Below, piece by piece: positions 38,520-46,476 of a stretch of 64,000 nt of DNA. Where the stretch lies: assembly GCA_965229335.1 (NCBI GenBank), contig OZ245874.1, forward strand, positions 1,240,001-1,304,000, in the 5' to 3' direction. This DNA is from JAFKFH01 sp017307375. Lineage in GTDB: Bacteria > Pseudomonadota > Alphaproteobacteria > Ferrovibrionales > Ferrovibrionaceae. The translations under genes and the position numbers were made by a program. The notes beneath the pieces were generated by a model. The model was not told where the DNA came from and did no database searches. It was given only the letters and a program-made list of their open reading frames with translations. Positions within the stretch are counted from its first letter, which is position 1. Every line of letters starts with the position of its first letter.

Positions 38520-39365
38520 ATGATCGCCACCCGCGCCGTGAGTTCCGTGATGCAGACTGCCGCTCCCGCCCAGACCCTCCCCAAGGTCCGCTTTCGCGGC
38601 GTGTCCAAGCGTTTCGGCGACGGCGCGGCGGCGATCGAGGCCCTGTCGCCGATCGACCTCGACATCGCGCCCAACGCGTTCCTCTGCCTGGTCGGGCCGT
38701 CCGGTTGCGGCAAGTCCACGCTGCTCAACATCCTCGCCGGTTTCGAGACCGCCTCGACCGGCGAGGTGCTGATGGACGGCCGGCCGGTGCAGGGCCCCGA
38801 CCCGCGCCGCGGCGTGGTCTTCCAGCAGGGCGCGTTGTTCACCTGGATGACGGTCGAGGAAAACGTCGCCTTCGGCCCGAAGGCCACCGGCAAGTCGGGG
38901 CGCGAGGCGTCGGCCATCGCGCGCCGCTATCTCGATCTCGTCGGCCTCTCGGCCTTCGCCAGGCGTTATCCCTATGAACTCTCCGGCGGCATGCAGCAGC
39001 GCGTGGGCATTGCCCGGGCGCTGGCCAACGACCCGGAAGTCCTGCTGATGGACGAGCCCTTCGCCGCGCTGGATGCCCAGACCCGCGAGCTGTTGCAGGA
39101 GGAGATCAAGCGGATCTGGCTGGAGACGCGCAAGACCGTGCTGTGGATCACCCATTCGATCGAGGAAGCGCTGTTCCTGGCGACCGAGGTGGTGGTGATG
39201 TCGGCCCGGCCCGGGCGCATCAAGGCCCACTTCGCGTCGCATTTCGCCCAGGAAAAGGATCCGGCGATCGCCACCTCGGCGGCGTTCACCGAGATGAAGG
39301 CCACGATCTTCGGGTTGTTGCGCGAGGAGGCGCTGAAGGCCCAGGCGCAGGAGGAATCGCGATGA
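38520..39365 (+). CDS. ABC transporter ATP-binding protein, taurine/sulfonate type
   Basis: The 281-residue product has Walker A GPSGCGKST near residues 60-68, the signature LSGGMQQRVGIARAL, and Walker B VLLMDEPFAALDAQTR, with the WITHSIEEALFLATEVVVMSARPGR switch region typical of TauB/SsuB. It powers uptake of the substrate bound by the upstream protein. Spacing to neighbours is 7 bases and a 4-base overlap. Confidence 0.92.
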   Translation: MIATRAVSSVMQTAAPAQTLPKVRFRGVSKRFGDGAAAIEALSPIDLDIAPNAFLCLVGPSGCGKSTLLNILAGFETASTGEVLMDGRPVQGPDPRRGVVFQQGALFTWMTVEENVAFGPKATGKSGREASAIARRYLDLVGLSAFARRYPYELSGGMQQRVGIARALANDPEVLLMDEPFAALDAQTRELLQEEIKRIWLETRKTVLWITHSIEEALFLATEVVVMSARPGRIKAHFASHFAQEKDPAIATSAAFTEMKATIFGLLREEALKAQAQEESR

Positions 39366-40192
39366 ACGCGCATGTCGAACTGCCGGCGAAGACGCGGGCG
39401 CCGATGCCGGCGGCGCGCCGCCGCCGGCTGATCAACCTCGCCTCCTTTGCCGCGTTGCTGGTGGCCTGGATCGCCGTGACCGGTTCGGGGCTGTGGCCGC
39501 CGCTGGTCAAGCCCTTGTTCCTGCCCTCGCCGCTGGCGGTGGTCGATTCGTTCATCACCCTGCTGAAGAACGGCTACCAGGGCAAAAGCCTGGGCCACCA
39601 CCTCGGCGTCAGCCTGTTCCGCTTCGGCGTCGGCTATACCGTCACCGCGCTGATCGCGATCCCGCTGGGGCTGTGGATGGGCATGAACGAGACGATCAAG
39701 GCGGTGTTCGATCCGCCGATCGAGATCTCGCGGCCGATGCCCAAGCTGGCCCTGCTGCCGCTGCTGATCATCTGGTTCGGCATCGGCGAGCTGTCGAAGA
39801 TCATCATCATCGTGCTGGCGCTGTTCCCGATCCTGTCGATCAGCGCGATGCAGGCGGTGCGCGGCGTCGGCCGCCGCAAGGTCCAGGCCGCGCTGGCGCT
39901 TGGCGCCAGCAAGGCGATGATCTTCCGCCGCGTGATCTTTCCGGCCAGCCTGCCCGGGATCTTCACCGGCCTGCGCGTCTCGATCGGCATCGGCGTCACC
40001 ATGCTGGTCGGGGCCGAGATGATCGCGACCTCGGACGGCATCGCCTGGATGGCCTTGTCGGCGGCCGATTTCATGCTGACCCATGTCGTGCTGGTTTCGG
40101 CGCTGATCATGGCCGTGCTGGGCTACGGCCTCGACCAGCTCGCCCGCGCCCTGGAGAACCGTATCGTCCATTGGGGCGGAAGAGAGGGTTGA
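39362..40192 (+). CDS. ABC transporter permease, taurine/sulfonate type
   Basis: The 276-residue membrane protein (MNAHVELPAKTRAPMPAARR) has about six helices and the binding-protein-dependent transport motif: AALALGASKAMIFRRVIFPASLPGIFTGLRVSIGIG (EAA loop, quoted in parts), plus MISTSDGIAWM-like IATSDGIAWMAL near the C-terminus, as in TauC/SsuC. The start overlaps the ATPase stop by 4 bases. A PLP decarboxylase gene follows at once. Confidence 0.92.
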   Translation: MNAHVELPAKTRAPMPAARRRRLINLASFAALLVAWIAVTGSGLWPPLVKPLFLPSPLAVVDSFITLLKNGYQGKSLGHHLGVSLFRFGVGYTVTALIAIPLGLWMGMNETIKAVFDPPIEISRPMPKLALLPLLIIWFGIGELSKIIIIVLALFPILSISAMQAVRGVGRRKVQAALALGASKAMIFRRVIFPASLPGIFTGLRVSIGIGVTMLVGAEMIATSDGIAWMALSAADFMLTHVVLVSALIMAVLGYGLDQLARALENRIVHWGGREG

Positions 40193-40194
40193 AC

Positions 40195-41430
40195 ATGAGC
40201 AAGCTGCCGCTGCAGGGCAAACCCTGGGCCGAACTCGAAACCGAATTGAAGGCGGCCAAGGCCGACGACGTCGACTGGGTCAACGGCCGCGCCGCCGTCT
40301 ACATCCACTATGCCGGCGAGGACGTGCTGGAGGTGGCCAAGAAAGCCTATCTCATGTACTTCTCCGAGAACGGCCTGGGTCCCAATGCGTTCAAGAGCCT
40401 GGCGCGCTTCGAGAACGATGTCGTCAACTTCGGGCTGGGCCTGCTGAATGGCGGGCCCGATGCACTCGGCGCGATGACGACCGGCGGCACCGAGAGCATC
40501 TTCCTGGCGGTCAAGGCCGCACGCGACCGGGCGCGCGCCAGGAATCCGAACCTCGGTACGCCGGAAATCCTGATGGCCCAGACCGCGCATCCGGCCTTCG
40601 ACAAGGCCGCGCATTTCATGGGACTGACCACCCGCCGCCTGCCGGTGCGGCCTGACTTCACCGCCGACCCCGGGGCGATGCGCGACGCGATCGGGCCGCA
40701 GACGATCATGCTGGTCGGTTCGGCCCCAGCCTTCCCGCATGGCGTCGTCGATCCGATCGCCGAGATCGCCGCGGTGGCGCAGGAGCGCGACCTGTGGATG
40801 CATGTCGACGCCTGCGTCGGCGGCTATATCGCGCCGTTCGCACGCAAGCTCGGTGTCGACTTGCCACCCTTCGATTTCGCGGTGCCGGGCGTCGTCTCGA
40901 TCTCGGCCGACCTGCACAAATACGGCTATACCGCGAAGGGCGCCTCGACGCTGTTCTTCCGCGACGGCGAAGCCTTCCGCTTCATGCTCTACGATTTCGA
41001 CAACTGGCCGCGCGGGCGCTACATCACCAAGACGCTGGTCGGCACCCGCCCCGGCGGCGCGATCGCCGCGGCCTGGGCGGTGATGAACTATCTCGGCGAG
41101 GACGGTTATCTGAAGGTGACCGAGCGGATTCTGAACGTTCGCCGCCGGCTGGAGGCGGGCGTGACGGCGCTGGGCCTGAAAGTCTGGGGCCGCCCGCAGC
41201 TCGGCATCATGGCCTACGGGTCGGAGGATCGCGACATCAGGGCGATCGGCGAACGGCTGGCCGCGCGCGGCTGGCTGGTCGGTTATCTGACCCAGCCCTG
41301 GGGTATCCACCTGATGCTGAACCTGACCCACGAACCGATCGTCGATGCCTATCTCGCCGATCTCGCCGCGGCGATCGAGGAAGCCGCGGCGATGGACCGG
41401 CCGTCGACCGCAGCCGCCAGCTACAGCTGA
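40195..41430 (+). CDS. group II PLP-dependent decarboxylase / sphingosine-1-phosphate lyase-like protein
   Basis: The 411-residue product (MSKLPLQGKPWAELETELKAA) has the fold of the DOPA/glutamate decarboxylase and S1P lyase group. TTGGTESIFLAVKAARDRAR is the cofactor phosphate region, VHVDACVGGYI-like MHVDACVGGYIAPFA the pyridine ring site, and SADLHKYGYTAKGAS holds the PLP lysine (about residue 242). It either decarboxylates an amino acid or cleaves a carbon-carbon bond. It lies 2 bases after a sulfonate-type ABC permease, so its substrate may be a sulfonated amino acid such as cysteate; this is inference. S1P lyases usually carry a membrane anchor, which is absent here. Confidence 0.85.
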   Translation: MSKLPLQGKPWAELETELKAAKADDVDWVNGRAAVYIHYAGEDVLEVAKKAYLMYFSENGLGPNAFKSLARFENDVVNFGLGLLNGGPDALGAMTTGGTESIFLAVKAARDRARARNPNLGTPEILMAQTAHPAFDKAAHFMGLTTRRLPVRPDFTADPGAMRDAIGPQTIMLVGSAPAFPHGVVDPIAEIAAVAQERDLWMHVDACVGGYIAPFARKLGVDLPPFDFAVPGVVSISADLHKYGYTAKGASTLFFRDGEAFRFMLYDFDNWPRGRYITKTLVGTRPGGAIAAAWAVMNYLGEDGYLKVTERILNVRRRLEAGVTALGLKVWGRPQLGIMAYGSEDRDIRAIGERLAARGWLVGYLTQPWGIHLMLNLTHEPIVDAYLADLAAAIEEAAAMDRPSTAAASYS

Positions 41431-41446
41431 CGGCTGCGGCCTTCCT

Positions 41447-42766
41447 TCACATCGCCTGCAGCACGCCGGCGAGCTTCTCGAAGACCTCGTCGAGATCCGG
41501 CGCCGTCATCACGAACGGCGGCGCCAGGATGATCGTGTCGTTGGTGACGCGCACCACCGCGCCGGCCTTGTAGAGCGACTTCAAGGCACCGAAGCCGCGC
41601 GCGCCCATGGTCTCGGCCGGCGCGAGGTCGATGGCACCGAGCAGGCCGAAGCCCCGGATGTCCTGCACGATCGGAAAGCGGCGCAGGCTGCCCAGCCGTT
41701 CCATGAACGGCGCGCTCAACGCCGCCGCGCGCGCGAACAGGTCCTCGTCGCGATAGATCCTGAGGCTGGCCAGTGCCGCGGCGCAGGCGACCGGATGGGC
41801 CGACCAGGTATAGCCGTGGAACAGCTCGATCCCGCCCTGGTCGATCTCGACGATGGCGTCGTGGACGTGCCGGGCCGCCGCCACTGCCGCCATCGGCACC
41901 GCGCCGTTGGTGATCGCCTTGGCCATCGTCATCAGGTCGGGGGTGACCCCGAAGGCCTGGGCGGCGAACGGGGCGCCGCAGCGGCCGAAGCCGGTGATGA
42001 CCTCGTCGAAGATCAGCAGGATGCCATGGCGGTCGCAGATCGCGCGCAGCCGTTCCAGATACCCCTTGGGCGGGACCAGGATGCCGACCGAGCCGGCCAC
42101 CGGCTCGACGATGCAGGCGGCGATGGTGTCGGCGCCATGCAGATCGACGAAACGCTGAAGGTCGTCGGCGAGGTCGGCGCCGTGCTCGCCCTGGCCCAGC
42201 TGGAAGCGGTTCTCCGGCAGATGCGTGTGCCGCATGTGGCCGACTCCGGGCATGCCCAGTCCGAACATCTCGCGGTTGCGCACCATGCCGCCGACCGACC
42301 AGCCGGCGAAGTTGACGCCGTGATAGGCCTTCTCGCGCCCGATGACCCGCATCCGCTGGCCTTCGCCGCGGCGGCGGTGATATTGCAGCGCGATCTTGAT
42401 CGCGGTCTCGACCGCTTCCGAGCCCGAGCCGGTGAAGAAGACATGGTCGAGGCCCTGGGGGGTCAGCGCGGCGATCTCGCGGGCCAGCTGAAAGCTGCCG
42501 GGCGTGCCGAACTGGAACGGGGGGGCGAAGTCGAGGCGGCCGAGCTGGGCGGACACCGCCTCGGTGATTTCGCGCCGGCCGTGGCCGGCCGGGGTGCAGA
42601 ACAGGCCGGACAGCCCGTCGATCAGCCGTTCGCCGCGATCGTTCCAGTAATGGATGCCTTCGGCCCGGGCCAGGATGCGCGGATCCTGGCGGAAGGCGCG
42701 GTTGGCGGTGAACGGCATCCAGTGATGCGACAGGTCCTGGTTGTGCAGGGGCGTGGCGGCGGTCAT
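41447..42766 (-). CDS. omega-amino acid (taurine or beta-alanine):pyruvate aminotransferase
   Basis: The 439-residue class III aminotransferase starts MTAATPLHNQDLSHHWMPFTANRAF, typical of the beta-alanine/taurine:pyruvate group. FFTGSGSEAVETAIKIALQYH binds the cofactor phosphate, ILLIFDEVITGFGRCG contains the PLP Asp, and MTMAKAITNGAVPMAAV the Schiff-base Lys (~residue 285). It moves an omega-amino group to pyruvate, giving alanine and an aldehyde. Its place next to a sulfonate importer and a TauE/SafE-like gene favours taurine or a relative, but beta-alanine cannot be excluded. Confidence 0.9.
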   Translation of the reverse strand: MTAATPLHNQDLSHHWMPFTANRAFRQDPRILARAEGIHYWNDRGERLIDGLSGLFCTPAGHGRREITEAVSAQLGRLDFAPPFQFGTPGSFQLAREIAALTPQGLDHVFFTGSGSEAVETAIKIALQYHRRRGEGQRMRVIGREKAYHGVNFAGWSVGGMVRNREMFGLGMPGVGHMRHTHLPENRFQLGQGEHGADLADDLQRFVDLHGADTIAACIVEPVAGSVGILVPPKGYLERLRAICDRHGILLIFDEVITGFGRCGAPFAAQAFGVTPDLMTMAKAITNGAVPMAAVAAARHVHDAIVEIDQGGIELFHGYTWSAHPVACAAALASLRIYRDEDLFARAAALSAPFMERLGSLRRFPIVQDIRGFGLLGAIDLAPAETMGARGFGALKSLYKAGAVVRVTNDTIILAPPFVMTAPDLDEVFEKLAGVLQAM

Positions 42767-42860
42767 GGGCAGGGGTCCTCGTTGCGCAGGGTTGACCCGA
42801 GCAGACCACGGGGCCCCGTCCGGCTGTAGAACCAGCCCGGCGCTTCCCGCCGGTCCAGTC

Positions 42861-43613
42861 TCAGAGCAGGCGCAAGATTTCGCGCAGCAGGATCGCGGCG
42901 GCCGCGGCGCCGAGCGTCGCCAGCGCGATCGGCCGATAGGATGCCGCGCCATGACGCAGGAACAGCCGGTTGCCGACATGGCCGCCGGCCAGCACCAGCG
43001 GCAGCCCGGCCAGCGCCAGGATCGCCGTGTCGAGATCGAGCAGCCCGGCGGCCCAGGTGCCAGGCATCGCGACGATCGCGGTCGCGAGAAAGAACGCCAT
43101 CAGCGAGGCGCGCACCTTGCGCGGCTCGTTGTCGGTCAGCAGGTAATAGGCGATTGCCGGCGGGCCCGGCATGGCGGCCAGGCCGTTGCACAGCCCGGCC
43201 AGGAACCCGGCGGCGCCGGCGGTGCGCGCGCCCGGGGCGAAGGGCAGGCGGCGGGGTTTCCACAGCAGCACGATGGCGGCGAGCACGATGCCGGCGATGG
43301 CCATGCGCGTCACCGTGCCCGGCAGCAGGTCGAGGGCGAGGATGCCGGCCGGCACGCCGACGACCGATCCCGCCGCCATCTGCAGCACCGAGCGGCGGTC
43401 GCAGTCGCGCCAGGCCCTGACCCCGTCGATCAGGCCGAGCAGCAATTGCTGCAGGATCACCATCGGCACCGCCTGGCGCGGCGCGATCGCCAGGCTGACC
43501 AGCGGCACGGCGGCCAGCGCGAAGCCGAACCCGGTGAAGCCGCGCAGCACGGCGGCGAACACGATCGCCGCCGCGATCGCGGCGATGGCGCCGGCAGAAA
43601 GGTCGCCCGGCAT
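42861..43613 (-). CDS. TauE/SafE family anion exporter
   Basis: The 250-residue membrane protein (MPGDLSAGAIAAIAAAIVFAA) has about eight helices and the TauE/SafE marks: LRGFTGFGFALAAVPLVSL in the first repeat and FLAGLCNGLAAMPGPPAIAYYLL in the second. Members export sulfite, sulfoacetate or related organosulfur anions. It overlaps the aldehyde dehydrogenase by 1 base and is 94 bases before the transaminase, which suggests export of the end product of this locus. Confidence 0.9.
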   Translation of the reverse strand: MPGDLSAGAIAAIAAAIVFAAVLRGFTGFGFALAAVPLVSLAIAPRQAVPMVILQQLLLGLIDGVRAWRDCDRRSVLQMAAGSVVGVPAGILALDLLPGTVTRMAIAGIVLAAIVLLWKPRRLPFAPGARTAGAAGFLAGLCNGLAAMPGPPAIAYYLLTDNEPRKVRASLMAFFLATAIVAMPGTWAAGLLDLDTAILALAGLPLVLAGGHVGNRLFLRHGAASYRPIALATLGAAAAAILLREILRLL

Positions 43614-45103
43614 CAGGTCATGGCGAAGACGATCGTCTTCTTGCGGGTGAAATGCTCGAGCATGGCTTCCAACGACGCTTCCTTGCCCAGCCCCGACTTG
43701 CCGAAACCGCCATAGCTGAGGTTGGGCTGGATGGTGAGGTTCTGGTTGACCTGGACATATCCCGCGTCAAGCCGCCGGGTGGCGTCGAGCGCGGTGCGCA
43801 GATCGCGGGTCCAGACCGACGCGGCGAGACCATAGTCGCTGTCGTTGGCCGCAGCCAGCACGGTTTCGTAGTCGTCCCAGGGGATGATCGCGGCGACCGG
43901 GCCGAAGATTTCCTCGCGCACCAGCGGGCTGTCGGCAGGCAGGCCGGTGAACAGCACCGGCTGCATGAACAGGCTGGTATCGAGATGCGCCGCCTCCGGC
44001 ATCCGGCCGCAGCGGATGGCGGTGGTGCCCGGCGTCGCCTCGCCCAGCGCGACATAGCGATCGATCACGGCCTTCTGGGTTGGCGAAATCACCGTGCCGA
44101 TATCGGTCGCCTCGTCGAGCGGGTCGCCGATCACCAGCCGGTCCAGGCGGGCGCGCAGCCGGGCGATGAAGTCGTCGTGCAGGTCGCGGTGGACATAGAT
44201 GCGGCTCGACGCGGTGCAGCTCTGCCCCTGGCGGGTGAAGCGCATGCCGGCGATGGCACCCTCGACCGCGCGGTCGAGGTCGGCATCGGCGAAGACCAGC
44301 ATCGGGCTCTTGCCGCCGAGTTCCAGGCTGACCGGGATGATGCGATCGGCCCCGGCGCGGTAGACGATCTCGCCCACGCTCTGCGACCCGGTGAAGGTGA
44401 TCTTGGCGACATGGCGGTGACGGGTCAGCGCCGCGCCGCAGGCCGGGCCGTCGCCTGCCAGCACGTTGATCACGCCCGCGGGCAGGATGCCGGCCATGAT
44501 CAGCCCGGCGGCGAGCGTCGCGAACGGCGCTTCCTCGGCGGCCTTGACCACCACCGTGTTGCCGGCGACCAGCGCCGGGGCGATCTTCAGCATCATCAGG
44601 ACCAGCGGCACGTTCCACGGCAGGATCGCCGCGACGACGCCCAGCGGCTCGCGCGTGGTGACCGACAGCATCTGCGGATCGAACGGCAGCGTCTCGCCCT
44701 TCAGCTCGGATCCGAGGCCGCCGTAGAAGGCCAGCAGGTCGGCGGCGACACGCAGTTCGGCCCGGCATTCGGTGCGCAGCGCCTTGCCGGTCTCCAGGGC
44801 CAGCAGCACGGCGAGATCCTCGGCCTGTCCGGTGATCTGCCGGCCGCATTCGGCGACCAGCCTGCCGCGCTCGCGTGCCGCCAGCCCGGCCCAGGCGCCT
44901 TGCGCCGCCCGCGCCGCGGCGACGGCCTCGTCCACCTCGGTCGCGCCGGAGGCCGCGGCCTCGCCCAGCGGCTTGCCGGTCGCCGGATTGATCACGACGT
45001 CGCCGGCAGCGGCCGGGGTCAGGCCGCTGCCGATGACATTCTGCCGGCCGAGACGGTCGATCCAGTCCCGGGCGCGGTTGAGGGCTGAAGGCGCATTGCT
45101 CAT
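43613..45103 (-). CDS. aldehyde dehydrogenase, possible sulfoacetaldehyde dehydrogenase
   Basis: The 496-residue NAD(P)-type aldehyde dehydrogenase has ILPWNVPLVLMMLKIAPALVAGN, the glycine motif FTGSQSVGE, the general-base Glu in LELGGKSPMLVF and the catalytic Cys in TRQGQSCTASSRIYVH. Length is normal. It would oxidise the aldehyde made by the neighbouring transaminase. In taurine-nitrogen assimilation the equivalent enzyme (SafD) makes sulfoacetate; a succinate-semialdehyde or betaine-aldehyde type activity is the alternative. It is the first gene of the minus strand group, followed by the exporter. Confidence 0.9.
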   Translation of the reverse strand: MSNAPSALNRARDWIDRLGRQNVIGSGLTPAAAGDVVINPATGKPLGEAAASGATEVDEAVAAARAAQGAWAGLAARERGRLVAECGRQITGQAEDLAVLLALETGKALRTECRAELRVAADLLAFYGGLGSELKGETLPFDPQMLSVTTREPLGVVAAILPWNVPLVLMMLKIAPALVAGNTVVVKAAEEAPFATLAAGLIMAGILPAGVINVLAGDGPACGAALTRHRHVAKITFTGSQSVGEIVYRAGADRIIPVSLELGGKSPMLVFADADLDRAVEGAIAGMRFTRQGQSCTASSRIYVHRDLHDDFIARLRARLDRLVIGDPLDEATDIGTVISPTQKAVIDRYVALGEATPGTTAIRCGRMPEAAHLDTSLFMQPVLFTGLPADSPLVREEIFGPVAAIIPWDDYETVLAAANDSDYGLAASVWTRDLRTALDATRRLDAGYVQVNQNLTIQPNLSYGGFGKSGLGKEASLEAMLEHFTRKKTIVFAMT

Positions 45104-45182
45104 GCCGGCCAGTCTGGAAGCGCAGCCTCCGGCGCGTTAGGGCCACGCCGGCGCGATCGACCGGACCAGCCGGCGGCCGGGG

Positions 45183-45296
45183 TCAGCCCTTCTCGTCGAG
45201 CATGCGGCGGTCTTCGGTCATCTCGAACCACATCGCGTTGATGACGGCGAACATGGCGGCGAGGGGCAGGCCGAGAAGCCAGGCAAAATACCACAT
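45183..45296 (-). CDS. cydX: cytochrome bd oxidase small subunit CydX
   Basis: This 37-residue protein (MWYFAWLLGLPLAAMFAVIN) is a single membrane helix followed by NAMWFEMTEDRRMLDEKG, the standard CydX/YbgT pattern with the invariant W-Y-F-x-W-x-L-G start. It stabilises the haem groups of the bd oxidase. It begins 13 bases after cydB and ends the cydDCABX operon. Confidence 0.95.
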   Translation of the reverse strand: MWYFAWLLGLPLAAMFAVINAMWFEMTEDRRMLDEKG

Positions 45297-45309
45297 GGCG
45301 GCTCTCCCT

Positions 45310-46470
45310 TCAGTAGGCGTTGGGGTTCTGCTTGAGTTCGCCGGGGCCGACCTTGCCCCAGAGGACCTTGTAGACCCAGGCGGTATAGGCCAGCACGATC
45401 GGCAGGAAGATCAGCGTGCAGGCCAGCATGATGAACAGCGTCATGTGCGAGGACGAAGCGTTCCAGACGGTCAGCGAGCTGCCGGGATCGGCCGACGAGG
45501 GCAGGATGAATGGGAACATCGTCAGCCCCACGGTCGAGATGACGCCGAAGATGCCGAGCTTGGAGAAGAGCAGCGCGCCGCCGCCCGCCCCGCGACCCAG
45601 CCCCAGCGTCGCCAGCGCGATCCCGGCCACGCCGAGCACCGGGGCCACGGCGATCCACGGCCGTGCCGCATAGGCGGCAAGCCAGGAACCGCCCCGGACC
45701 ATTTCCGTCAGCAGCGGGTTCGACGGGCCGACCGGATTGGGGGCCGCGGCATACTGGTAGCCGGGAATGCCGAAGGCCAGCCAGACCCCGGCGAGAAGAA
45801 AGGCCGCGATTGCCAGCCAGCCGGAGATCGCGCCGATCCGCTGGGCGCGCCGGGCCACGACGCCCTCGGCCTTGAACGAGAGCCAGGCGGCGCCGTGCGT
45901 CACCAGCATCGCGCCGGAGACCACGCCGGCCAGCAGCGCGAAGGGGTTGAGCAGCCCCAGCAGCTTCATCAGGAAATTGCCGGGATAGATCGGCATCAGG
46001 CTGTCGTTCAGATGAAACGGCACGCCCTGGAGCGCATTGCCGACGGCGACGCCAAAGACGACCGCCGGCACCACGCTGCCGACGAACAGGGCCCAATCCC
46101 AGCGCGTGCGCCATGCCGGGTCGGCCTTCTTGTTGCGATACTTGAAGCTGACCGGGCGCAGGATCAGCGCCGCCAGCACCAGGAACATCGCGAGATAGAA
46201 GCCCGAGAAGCTGACCGCGTAGAGCGGCGGCCAGGCCGCGAAGATCGCGCCGCCCCCCAGGATCAGCCAGACCTGGTTGCCTTCCCAGACCGGGCCGACG
46301 GTGTTGATGGCGATGCGCCGCTCCTCGTCGGTGCGACCGACGAAGGGCAGCAGCGTGCCGACGCCCATGTCGAAGCCGTCGGTCAGGGCGAAGCCGATCA
46401 GCAGGACCCCCAGCAGGACCCACCAGATCAGGCGCAGCACGTCGTAGCTGATCAGTTCATGAAGGATCAT
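45310..46470 (-). CDS. cydB: cytochrome bd ubiquinol oxidase subunit II
   Basis: The 386-residue membrane protein (MILHELISYDVLRLIWWVLLG) has the GFALTDGFDMGVGTLLPFVGRTDEERR opening (in parts), NTVGPVWEGNQVWLILGGGA and INPFALLAG-like LLNPFALLAGVV segments typical of CydB. It pairs with CydA to hold the oxidase in the inner membrane. It starts 6 bases after cydA. Confidence 0.97.
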   Translation of the reverse strand: MILHELISYDVLRLIWWVLLGVLLIGFALTDGFDMGVGTLLPFVGRTDEERRIAINTVGPVWEGNQVWLILGGGAIFAAWPPLYAVSFSGFYLAMFLVLAALILRPVSFKYRNKKADPAWRTRWDWALFVGSVVPAVVFGVAVGNALQGVPFHLNDSLMPIYPGNFLMKLLGLLNPFALLAGVVSGAMLVTHGAAWLSFKAEGVVARRAQRIGAISGWLAIAAFLLAGVWLAFGIPGYQYAAAPNPVGPSNPLLTEMVRGGSWLAAYAARPWIAVAPVLGVAGIALATLGLGRGAGGGALLFSKLGIFGVISTVGLTMFPFILPSSADPGSSLTVWNASSSHMTLFIMLACTLIFLPIVLAYTAWVYKVLWGKVGPGELKQNPNAY

Positions 46471-46476
46471 GGCCGT

